A DNA stretch of 64,000 nucleotides from Donghicola tyrosinivorans (lineage in GTDB: Bacteria > Pseudomonadota > Alphaproteobacteria > Rhodobacterales > Rhodobacteraceae), in assembly GCF_003003355.1 (NCBI RefSeq), contig NZ_PVTQ01000011.1, forward strand, positions 91,008 through 155,007. Direction: 5' to 3'. Position numbers and translations under genes: made by a program. Shown here piece after piece: positions 43,472 to 50,838 of the stretch. The notes under the pieces were generated by a model. It was given only the letters and a program-made list of their open reading frames with translations, ran no database searches and was not told the origin of the DNA. Within the stretch, counting starts at the first letter, position 1; every line of letters starts with the position of its first letter.

Positions 43472-44118
43472 CAGTCCCACTCCACATTAAATTTCGTAAC
43501 AACTTGATTGATCTGTTCCGGCGTTAGCTGATTGGCGTCATAGCCACGCATCAGGATCGCCAGACGGGCGGTGTCTTCTAATTCCTCTATGGCATTGCAG
43601 GCAGCCTCAATGTCTTTGCCCGCGACGACCGGCCCGTGGTTCGCCAGCATCACCGCGCTGCGCTTGCCCGCCAGCCCGCGTACCGCATCGCCCATGGCCG
43701 GATCGCCGGGCATGAAGAAGGGCAGCAGTTTGACTTTACCCAGTTTCATGATCGAGTACGGCGTCAGAGGCGGCAGAAAGTTATCCGCGTCCACCTCTGG
43801 CATCAGTGACCACGCGACCGAATGGCACGAATGCAGATGCACCACCGCGCCGCACTGGTTGCGGGTCTCATAGAATGCCGAGTGCAGGGGCATTTCCTTG
43901 GTGGGCTTATCACCGCCAATCAGGTTGCCCGCCGCATCAAAACGCGACAGCCGCGCCGGGTCAAGCCGACCAAAACTGGTACCTGTGGGCGAGACCAGCA
44001 GCCCCCCATCAGGCGTGCGAGCCGAGATATTGCCGGTCGAGCCACCCGTCAGACCCCGATCAAACATTGACTTGGCCAGCAGGCAGATCTGTTCGCGCAA
44101 TGCGCTTTCTTCGGTCAT
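43471..44118 (-). CDS. otnC: Class II aldolase/adducin protein, 3-oxo-tetronate 4-phosphate decarboxylase (OtnC)-like
   Basis: 215 residues. Zinc histidines in VVHLHSCHSVAWS near residue 93 and NHGPVVAG near 156. Catalytic Glu is probably in KEMPLHSAFYETR, with GSTGNISARTPDG near 22. In the tetronate pathways OtnC decarboxylates 3-oxo-tetronate 4-phosphate to dihydroxyacetone phosphate. It overlaps otnK by four bases. The operon context with a DUF1537 kinase makes this more likely than a fuculose-phosphate aldolase. Confidence 0.88.
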   Translation of the reverse strand: MTEESALREQICLLAKSMFDRGLTGGSTGNISARTPDGGLLVSPTGTSFGRLDPARLSRFDAAGNLIGGDKPTKEMPLHSAFYETRNQCGAVVHLHSCHSVAWSLMPEVDADNFLPPLTPYSIMKLGKVKLLPFFMPGDPAMGDAVRGLAGKRSAVMLANHGPVVAGKDIEAACNAIEELEDTARLAILMRGYDANQLTPEQINQVVTKFNVEWD

Positions 44119-45386
44119 GCGTCCTCCAGCAGGTTCAGGGCGTTAGCAAAAAAGCCCTCTTTGCCAAAGTTGCCGGATTTCAGCGTCAACGCAATCTTGT
44201 GGCCCTCTGCCTCGCAATAGGTCCACGGAACACCCGGCGCGATTTCCTTCCCGATGTCCAACTGCGTGACACCAAGTGCCTTGGTCACGGCACCCGAGGT
44301 CTCTCCGCCCGCCACTACAAACCGGCGCACACCGGCGGTCAGGGCCGCGTGAGCCAGTTCGGCCAACGCATCCTCGATCATCGCGCCGACCTCTGCCACA
44401 CCAAAGGCCTCTTGTGCTTTGCGGACGGTTTCGGGCTGCGCTGTGGCATAGAACATGGGCGCGGCGGTCAGGTCTTGCTTGGCCAGCCATGCCAGCGCAG
44501 GACCGATCCCCTTGGCGTCCAGTTCGAACGGATCAAGCCGGTAGCTGGCCGCCGTCACCCCATATTCACAGACTTGCTTGCGCGTCATGGCCGAACAACT
44601 GCCCGACAGGACAATCGCCTTGCGGTCCAGTTCGGGCCTTTGGGGACGCTCGGCATCCGCCGCCAATACCCCGTCCCGCACGTAGAGCGCAGGCAGAGGC
44701 ATGGCCACGGCACTGCCGCCCGTCATCAGGGGCATATCGCGGCAAGCTTCGGCGATGGTGTAAAGGTCTTCGTCCGCGACGGCGTCGATCACCACATGGG
44801 CCACGCCTTGGTCCGCTAGTGCTGCCAGCTTGTCCTTCAGCGCCTCGGCCCCTTTGGCGACGGTCAGGCGATTGGCAAGGCCAACCTCTTTGGTCACCTG
44901 CGGAGCAAGCAAGCGCATCAGGTTGCTGTCGCGCATTGGCGTCAGGGGGTGATCCTTCATTGGACTTTCCGCTAAAGGCTGATCACCCACAAAGAGATTG
45001 CCCATAAAGATCGCGCGCCCGTTTTCCGGAAACGCAGGGCAATACATGGTCTGGGTCGCTCCCAGATCGGCCATCAGCGCTTCGGCCACAGGGCCGATAT
45101 TGCCCTTCTCCGTGCTGTCGAAGGTCGAGCAATATTTCCAGAAGAACCGCTGCGCGCCCGCAGCCTGAAGCCATTTCAGAGCCTCACGGCATTCGGCCAC
45201 CGCCTCATCCACCGGAGCCGTCCGGCACTTTAGCGCGATGACTTCGAACGGCGCGGTCTCGGTCGGGGGCTCATCCGGCACGCCCATGCGCAGGGATACC
45301 CGCACGCCGGATCGCGCCAGAAGGCCCGCCAGATCGGTGGCGCCGGTAAAGTCGTCAGCGATGCATCCAAGGACAGTGGTCATCAT
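44115..45386 (-). CDS. otnK: DUF1537 four-carbon acid sugar kinase, 3-oxo-tetronate kinase (OtnK)-like
   Basis: 423 residues, usual for the family. The N-terminal substrate domain has CIADDFTGATDLAGLLARSG, with the conserved DDxTGA. The C-terminal nucleotide-binding domain has VVAGGETSGAVTKAL near residue 364. It phosphorylates 3-oxo-tetronates at O-4 with ATP. Relatives such as 3-oxo-isoapionate kinases act on branched acids, which matters because an RLP gene is 5 kb away. It overlaps ltnD (ATGATGA) and otnC by four bases. Confidence 0.92.
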   Translation of the reverse strand: MMTTVLGCIADDFTGATDLAGLLARSGVRVSLRMGVPDEPPTETAPFEVIALKCRTAPVDEAVAECREALKWLQAAGAQRFFWKYCSTFDSTEKGNIGPVAEALMADLGATQTMYCPAFPENGRAIFMGNLFVGDQPLAESPMKDHPLTPMRDSNLMRLLAPQVTKEVGLANRLTVAKGAEALKDKLAALADQGVAHVVIDAVADEDLYTIAEACRDMPLMTGGSAVAMPLPALYVRDGVLAADAERPQRPELDRKAIVLSGSCSAMTRKQVCEYGVTAASYRLDPFELDAKGIGPALAWLAKQDLTAAPMFYATAQPETVRKAQEAFGVAEVGAMIEDALAELAHAALTAGVRRFVVAGGETSGAVTKALGVTQLDIGKEIAPGVPWTYCEAEGHKIALTLKSGNFGKEGFFANALNLLEDA

Positions 45387-46285
45387 TCCTCTCCGGGCAA
45401 TTTCAGGCCGGACTGGCGAGCATAGACCTTGGCGACCGCTGCGTCATCTTCGGCCCCAAGACCCATTCCTTGGGCAGCCAGATACATTTGCAGCGCCGCC
45501 GCAGAGATCGGCGCACTGAACTGAGCTGATCTGGCAATATCCTGAACGATTCCAAGGTCTTTTGGCCAGATATTCACCTGACTCTTCGGGCTGTAATCTG
45601 CATCTACAATATGCGGCGTGCGGTTCTCCAGCGCCCAAGAGGTGCCCGCGGATTTGGTGATGATCTCATAGAACTTATCGGGCGTGACACCTTGGGTCAT
45701 GCCAAAGGTCAGAGCCTCGGCCATGGTCGCGATATGCACGCCGACCAGCAGCTGGTTCACCGCTTTCATTGCGCTCCCCGGTCCGGCCTCATCACCCATG
45801 TTGAAGACGTGGCTGGCCATGCCATCCAGTACCGGTTGCAGCGCCGCAAAGGTATCAGCCGTACCCGAGGCCAGCACCGACAATTCGCCATCCGCCGCAC
45901 GGATCGGCCCACCCGAGATCGGCGCGTCCAGATACATCACACCGGCCTCAAGGCAGGCAGCCTCCATCCGGCGGGCGAAATCGGGGGCGACGGTGGCGCA
46001 GCTCATGACCGCCGCGCCTTTGCGCAGCAACGGCACAGCGCCGCCTTCGCCAAACAGCACCGCCTCGGTCTGGGCCGCGTTCAGAACCACGGTCACAACC
46101 GCGTCCAGATCGCCCGCCACATCCGCCAGAGTGCCCTCGGTGCCGCCTTTGGCCACAAAGCGGGCCACCGCATCGGGGTTGATGTCAAAGCCATAGACCG
46201 TCAGCCCCGCCCGCAGCAGCGAGCTGGCCACACCAAAGCCCATAGAACCAAGGCCGATCACGGCCACTTTTGTCGTTTGCGTCAT
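45383..46285 (-). CDS. ltnD: L-threonate dehydrogenase (LtnD)-like beta-hydroxyacid dehydrogenase
   Basis: 300 residues. IGLGSMGFGVASSLL N-terminal NAD motif, DAPISGGPIRAADGEL substrate motif near 122, and catalytic lysine in GPGSAMKAVNQLLVG near 170. LtnD oxidises L-threonate at C-2, giving the substrate of OtnI. The start at 46285 follows GAGGAGGGG; a few upstream codons are in frame but lack RBS support. First gene of the otn operon, divergent from lacI, with a LacI-type palindrome about 60 bp upstream. Confidence 0.9.
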   Translation of the reverse strand: MTQTTKVAVIGLGSMGFGVASSLLRAGLTVYGFDINPDAVARFVAKGGTEGTLADVAGDLDAVVTVVLNAAQTEAVLFGEGGAVPLLRKGAAVMSCATVAPDFARRMEAACLEAGVMYLDAPISGGPIRAADGELSVLASGTADTFAALQPVLDGMASHVFNMGDEAGPGSAMKAVNQLLVGVHIATMAEALTFGMTQGVTPDKFYEIITKSAGTSWALENRTPHIVDADYSPKSQVNIWPKDLGIVQDIARSAQFSAPISAAALQMYLAAQGMGLGAEDDAAVAKVYARQSGLKLPGEE

Positions 46286-46343
46286 ATGAAGTCCCCTCCT
46301 CCATCGCACCTTCGTCGGCGCATAGGCTGGCCGGATCGCCAGA

Positions 46344-46363
46344 AACTGGTATCGGTACCAGTT
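46344..46363. promoter_or_regulatory. LacI-type operator AACTGGTATCGGTACCAGTT
   Basis: 20-bp palindrome, two mismatched base pairs, with the central CG usual for LacI/GalR operators. It lies between divergent ltnD (start 46285) and lacI (start 46462). It is predicted to be bound by the adjacent regulator to control the otn operon and itself. It is distinct from the GGTATACC sites of the GntR regulon. Confidence 0.78.
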
Positions 46364-46461
46364 CTACGGAGATTCCCGCGCAGGTCAAGCGGTATGGAAT
46401 TGAAACGCCGCCGCCCCGCCGTTACCCTCTCTCAACGACAAACGTTCCGGAGACGCGCCCC

Positions 46462-47457
46462 ATGCCGCGCAAAGTAACCTTGGCCGACGTGGCCGCCGCA
46501 GCTGGTGTCAGCAAGATGACCGCGAGCCGCGCTATGCGTGGGGCAAAGGACGTCAGCCAGAAGAATTTGGACAAGGTACGCAAGGCTGCTCAGGACATCG
46601 GCTATGTAGGCAACCACGTAGCTGCCAGCCTGTCGAACAACCGCTCGGATCTGATTGGCGTTGTAGTGCCATCCCTTTCGAACATCGTCTTTTCCGAGGT
46701 GATGTCGGGGATTGAACGGGCCATCGACGGCACTGGCTTTCAGCCGGTCTTCGGAGTGACCGATTATGACACCGAAAAGGAATATGACATCGTCCGCCGC
46801 ATGTTGTCATGGCGGCCTGCGGGCTTGATCGTGACGGGTCTTGACCAGTCAGATGCCACGTTGCGCCTTTTGCAAGAGGACAGCCTACCGGTGGTGCAGA
46901 TCATGGACACCGATGGCACGCCGGTCGATGTAAGCGTGGGCTTTTCCCAAGACAACGCCGCCGAAGAAATGGCCAAAGCTCTGGTGGCTTCTGGCCGCCG
47001 CCGCATCGGCTATGTGGGTTGCAATCTTGACCAAGACACTCGTGCTGCCCGTCGCCGGATACGTTTCGCCCAAACGCTAGAGGAACTTGGACACCCCTTA
47101 ATTGGCGAAGAGATTGCAGATGGCATGTCTTCGGTCGCAGCGGGGCGCTGGCTGACCTCGGCCCTGCTAGAGAGGCATCCGGATCTGGATTGCATCTATT
47201 ATTCGAACGATGACATGGCCGCTGGCGGATTATTCCACTGCATGGGCAACAATATCAAAGTCCCCGAAAAGGTGGTGCTGGCGGGGTTCAACGGCCTTGA
47301 TCTGCTGACCAGTCTGCCCGCGCCAATTGCCACGACCCGCACCCCTCGGGATCAGATTGGCCGCCGTGCAGCCGAGGCCATCCTTGACCGCCTTAACCGG
47401 ACCGAGCGCGACGGACCAACGGTGATTGAACTGGCTCCGGAAATTCGACTTCCCTGA
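46462..47457 (+). CDS. LacI-family transcriptional regulator
   Basis: 331 residues. N-terminal helix-turn-helix VTLADVAAAAGVSKMTASRAM (split at residue 5-25) followed by the hinge IGYVGNHVAASLS. The periplasmic-binding-like ligand domain starts at LIGVVVPSLSNIVFSEV and shows YYSNDDMAAGGLFHCM near residue 238. It resembles GntR/IdnR-type LacI regulators of gluconate and related acids. The last 65 bases overlap the 3' end of the convergent CofD-like gene. The start at 46462 has GGAG eight bases upstream; a longer upstream frame runs through the operator. Confidence 0.92.
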   Translation: MPRKVTLADVAAAAGVSKMTASRAMRGAKDVSQKNLDKVRKAAQDIGYVGNHVAASLSNNRSDLIGVVVPSLSNIVFSEVMSGIERAIDGTGFQPVFGVTDYDTEKEYDIVRRMLSWRPAGLIVTGLDQSDATLRLLQEDSLPVVQIMDTDGTPVDVSVGFSQDNAAEEMAKALVASGRRRIGYVGCNLDQDTRAARRRIRFAQTLEELGHPLIGEEIADGMSSVAAGRWLTSALLERHPDLDCIYYSNDDMAAGGLFHCMGNNIKVPEKVVLAGFNGLDLLTSLPAPIATTRTPRDQIGRRAAEAILDRLNRTERDGPTVIELAPEIRLP

Positions 47458-48604
47458 GGGACGGGCCATGGGCGCGGCGCCCCAACGCCAAAACGTTCTG
47501 CAAATAGGCATCGGGAGCATAGCGCGCACCCGATGGTGTTGCCAAAGCACGCCGCACGATAATGATGCCAAAGTCACGCGCGATCTGCTCTAGCACCTCT
47601 TGCGGGGCGCTATAATCACACAGGACATGGCTGACCAAATCTGAAGGCGCTGCATGGGACGCATCCTTCGACAGATGATCCAGCAAAGCCCGCACCTGCC
47701 CGTACAAATCCAACCCCAGACATTCGGGATCAGCCCCAAGACTGGGGGTGTAGATCTTTGGCGCGGATGAGGCGGCAATCGCCTGCCCCGTTCCCGCAGG
47801 CAAAAGCGTTGCGATCACGCTGGTGAACAGGCTACCCGGCGCATAAACGATCCGCCGCGCCCCGCCGATCAGCTGCCTGTTGCGCAGAGGTATCCGCACC
47901 TCATGTGCGGGAACATTATGATGACCGTCGTGCAGGAACAGATGCTGCAAGCCGCAATCCAGTGGGCGCACTTCCTTGCCGGTCAGTGACCGCTGGCCGA
48001 CCACCCGCCGCCCATCCTCTAACGTAGCACCGATGTGCAGGTTCACATCCGCCGCAACAGTAACCTGCCCCCGCACGCCCAGAAACTCGGCCAAGGCATC
48101 CAGCGCCGGCTGCAAGGCGCAGTCATGCTCTAACCACAGACCTGTCAGCATCAGGTTCCCGACGCTGGCCCCGCGCAGATCAAGGTCGGCAGGCATGTGG
48201 TCCGCGATCAGGCGCAACGGACGCACCAACTGGGGCCAGAGCCGGATAGAGACATCCCGCGTCAGCGGATGCACCCCTTGGCACATCAGCCCGAATTCAT
48301 GGCGCAAGGCGTCCGCGCCAGCATCTTTCGGCAGCCGGTAAGAGATAAGGCGATGCGCCGCTCGCTGACCGGTCTCGGATCGCTCGGCCAGAGCCACCAG
48401 ACGACTACGCGCATCCCCGACAGCGGGCATCCCGAAGGCCTCGCGCAGCACGCGCGAACTGCCGCCACTATCAAAGGGCGTCAGGATATGGGCCGAGTTG
48501 TTAGTGTAGGACGGCAAGGCCCGCGCGATCTCATTCAGGGCGCTACCGCCGCTGAAAAACAGAATCGAGGGGTCAGGCCGAAGGGCGGTGATACGCGAAG
48601 TCAC
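47393..48604 (-). CDS. CofD/YvcK-like protein (2-phospho-L-lactate transferase fold)
   Basis: 403 residues. FFSGGSALNEIARAL and LTPFDSGGSSRVLREAFGMPAVGDARSRLVAL match the glycine-rich and D-D/S-GGSS...GD.R..L.AL blocks of CofD and YvcK/UPF0052. VYAPGSLFTSVIATLL near residue 245 matches the G-S/T-S block. CofD moves a phosphoglyceryl or phospholactyl-type group to deazaflavin; YvcK-like members bind UDP-sugars and affect central carbon metabolism. No deazaflavin genes are nearby, so a YvcK-like or novel role is more likely. The start is GTG at 48604. It overlaps lacI tail-to-tail. Confidence 0.78.
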   Translation of the reverse strand: MTSRITALRPDPSILFFSGGSALNEIARALPSYTNNSAHILTPFDSGGSSRVLREAFGMPAVGDARSRLVALAERSETGQRAAHRLISYRLPKDAGADALRHEFGLMCQGVHPLTRDVSIRLWPQLVRPLRLIADHMPADLDLRGASVGNLMLTGLWLEHDCALQPALDALAEFLGVRGQVTVAADVNLHIGATLEDGRRVVGQRSLTGKEVRPLDCGLQHLFLHDGHHNVPAHEVRIPLRNRQLIGGARRIVYAPGSLFTSVIATLLPAGTGQAIAASSAPKIYTPSLGADPECLGLDLYGQVRALLDHLSKDASHAAPSDLVSHVLCDYSAPQEVLEQIARDFGIIIVRRALATPSGARYAPDAYLQNVLALGRRAHGPSLREVEFPEPVQSPLVRRARSG

Positions 48605-48724
48605 AGGTGAAGCAATGTCCCTGATAGGTAGAATACTCCATCACAAAGACACACGAAAAACGTGAATGTCCAGTCGGGGTAACCTGTCTTGCGCGCAAAC
48701 CAGCCAGTCTTTGTCACAATTCGT

Positions 48725-48750
48725 GAAGAAGGCCGCACAGAAATGCGGCC
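48725..48750 (-). terminator. Intrinsic terminator after the transketolase pair
   Basis: On the minus strand GGCCGCA, a six-base loop and TGCGGCC are followed by TTCTTC. It starts 29 bases after the stop of the gene at 48779-49816. Confidence 0.7.
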
Positions 48751-48778
48751 CTCATTTAATGCACTTACAGCTTTGTGC

Positions 48779-49816
48779 TTACACCCAGCCGCGTATCTGC
48801 TCGGCCACTTTCGTAACCGAGAGGCCATACATGTCGTGTAAGGTGGGCAATGCGCCTGCTTCCAGAAACTCATCCGGCAGACCGATCATTCTGAACGTCG
48901 GCGTGATTCCACGGGTCAGAAGCGTGGTCGCCACAGCCTCGCCCAAGCCGCCAACCTTGGTGTGGTTCTCGGCTGTGACAACCAGACGGCCACCCTTTGC
49001 GGCCTCGGCAGCGATGGTTTCCACATCCAGCGGCTTGATGGTCGGGCAATGCAGAACCGCCACGTCCACCCCGTCCTTGGCCAGAGCCGTCGCCGCATCC
49101 AGCGCCCGCATGGTCATGAAACCGGTCGAGATCACCAACACATCGCGCCCTTCACGGATCATCTGCGCCTTACCAAGCTGGAACTTGTAGTCCGGCTTGT
49201 GACGGGTCAGCACCGAAGGCACCTTGCCACGCAAAAGACGCGTATAGACGGGGCCATTGTGTGCCGCAATCTGGGGCACCATGCCCATCAGATCATCGGC
49301 ATCACAGGGATCGATAAGCGTCATGTTCGGCAAACCGCGGAAGATCGCCAAATCCTCGGTCGCCTGATGGCTGGGACCGTAACCGGTGGTCAGACCGGGC
49401 AGCGCACAGCAGATCTTTACAGGCAGGTTTTCCTCGGCGATCGCCATCGCGATAAAGTCATAGGCGCGGCGCGAGGCGAACACGGCGTAAGTAGTAGCAA
49501 AGGGAATGCAGCCTTCGCGGGCCATACCGGCGGCAGCCGACATCAATAGCTGCTCGGCCATACCCATCTGGTAGAACCGATCAGGCATCGCCTGCCCCAG
49601 AATATGCAGGTCGGTGTACTTGCCCAGATCGGCGGTCAGCCCCACGATCCGGGCATCGGTACGAGCCAGATTGACCAGCGCATGCCCGAAGGGCGCGTTC
49701 ACCGTCTCATACCCTTCCGCCGCCAGAGAGGCGATCATGGCGCTGGTGGCCTGACGTTCCTCTTTCGGGGTGACTTTGCGGGCCTCATATTTGCGGGCCA
49801 TGGACGCGTGGGTCAT
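48779..49816 (-). CDS. Transketolase, C-terminal subunit
   Basis: 345 residues with the pyrimidine-binding domain (RIVGLTADLGKYT and YQMGMAEQLLMSAAAGMA, with the Glu that activates ThDP in GMAEQ) and the C-terminal transketolase domain (VLVISTGFMTMRALDAA). It forms a heteromer with the N-terminal subunit encoded just upstream (4-base overlap). Two-gene transketolases often act on unusual ketoses or ketoacid-derived substrates rather than in the main pentose phosphate pathway. The start at 49816 was chosen for the overlap and RBS. Confidence 0.9.
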   Translation of the reverse strand: MTHASMARKYEARKVTPKEERQATSAMIASLAAEGYETVNAPFGHALVNLARTDARIVGLTADLGKYTDLHILGQAMPDRFYQMGMAEQLLMSAAAGMAREGCIPFATTYAVFASRRAYDFIAMAIAEENLPVKICCALPGLTTGYGPSHQATEDLAIFRGLPNMTLIDPCDADDLMGMVPQIAAHNGPVYTRLLRGKVPSVLTRHKPDYKFQLGKAQMIREGRDVLVISTGFMTMRALDAATALAKDGVDVAVLHCPTIKPLDVETIAAEAAKGGRLVVTAENHTKVGGLGEAVATTLLTRGITPTFRMIGLPDEFLEAGALPTLHDMYGLSVTKVAEQIRGWV

Positions 49817-50667
49817 GCGGGTTTTCCTTCTTCCAATACGTCCAGAGCCTTGGCCCATTCGTCCGCCTCGACGCGGACAAAGTGCGTGATCTCTCGGGTC
49901 TCGAGGAATGGCACGCCTTTGCACATGCGGGTGTCAAAGATGATGACGCGCGGGCCGGGATGATCGGTGTTGCGGGCCTCATCAAAGGCAGCAACCACAG
50001 CGTCCAGATCATTGCCATCCACCCGTTGCGCGTGCCAGCCAAAGGCCGCCCATTTCTTTTCCTCATCCCCCTGCGCCAAGGCATCCCGTGTGGGGCCATC
50101 GGCCTGCTGGTTGTTGAAATCCACAAGGCAGATCAGATTATCCAGCTTCCACTGAACAGCGGACATGACCGCCTCCCAAGTGGAACCTTCGCCCAACTCG
50201 CCATCAGACATGAGGTTATAGATGAAGGCAGGGTTTTCCTTGCGCTTCAGCCCCATCGCCATGCCCACAGCGATCCCAAGGCCCTGCCCCAGAGAGCCGC
50301 CAGTGATCTCCATCCCCGGTGTGTAACTGGCCATGCCGGACATAGGCATACGGCTGTCATCCATGCCGTAGGTCTCAAGCTCTTCTTCGGGCAGGATACC
50401 AGCCTCCATCAGCACCGCGTAAAGGGCGATGGCGTAGTGGCCGATGGACAGCAAGAACCGGTCGCGTCCTTCCCATTCGGGATCATCGGGACGGTGAGAC
50501 ATGGCATGGAAATAGCTGGTAGCCAGCACGTCAGCGATGCCCAATGCCTGACCGATATAGCCTTGGCCTTGCACCTCGCCCATCAACAGCGACTTGCGCC
50601 GGATATTCCATGCCCGCCGAGCCAACGAAACGTTGGACAACGCGGCAGGTCTTGTCTCTGTGGTCAT
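49813..50667 (-). CDS. Transketolase, N-terminal (ThDP-binding) subunit
   Basis: 284 residues. The ThDP diphosphate motif is MSDGELGEGSTWEAV with FNNQQ (the GDG...NN motif with S-D-G). Catalytic-region histidines are in LSIGHYAIALYAVL, and GSLGQGLGIAVGMAMG is typical. The start at 50667 has GGGGGAGGA upstream. It is divergent from the RLP gene across 171 bases, so the two units probably share control and chemistry. Transfer of a two-carbon glycolaldehyde unit from a ketose such as an erythrulose or its phosphate is a reasonable guess, not shown. Confidence 0.9.
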   Translation of the reverse strand: MTTETRPAALSNVSLARRAWNIRRKSLLMGEVQGQGYIGQALGIADVLATSYFHAMSHRPDDPEWEGRDRFLLSIGHYAIALYAVLMEAGILPEEELETYGMDDSRMPMSGMASYTPGMEITGGSLGQGLGIAVGMAMGLKRKENPAFIYNLMSDGELGEGSTWEAVMSAVQWKLDNLICLVDFNNQQADGPTRDALAQGDEEKKWAAFGWHAQRVDGNDLDAVVAAFDEARNTDHPGPRVIIFDTRMCKGVPFLETREITHFVRVEADEWAKALDVLEEGKPA

Positions 50668-50771
50668 AAAGTCCTCCCCCCACAAAAGCCTGCAATCTGG
50701 CGCTGGTGTAACAGCCCCGCCCGCCAGAGTATTTTAAGAAAAATTCAAAGCAACTTTAGCCAAGCTAAGCA

Positions 50772-50800
50772 AATGGCGCTCCATTGCCAACAGGTATAAT
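50772..50800 (+). promoter_or_regulatory. Promoter of the RLP gene with a palindrome at the -35 position
   Basis: TATAAT at 50795-50800 is a perfect -10, about 38 bases before the RLP start. At the place expected for a -35 there is instead AATGGCGCTCCATT (50772-50785), an imperfect palindrome. This layout suggests regulation by a protein bound at -35. Whether LacI (46462) or another factor binds is unknown. Confidence 0.45.
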
Positions 50801-50838
50801 GAGTACTACAGTCGCGCCAACTGAAGGAACGAGGTCCC

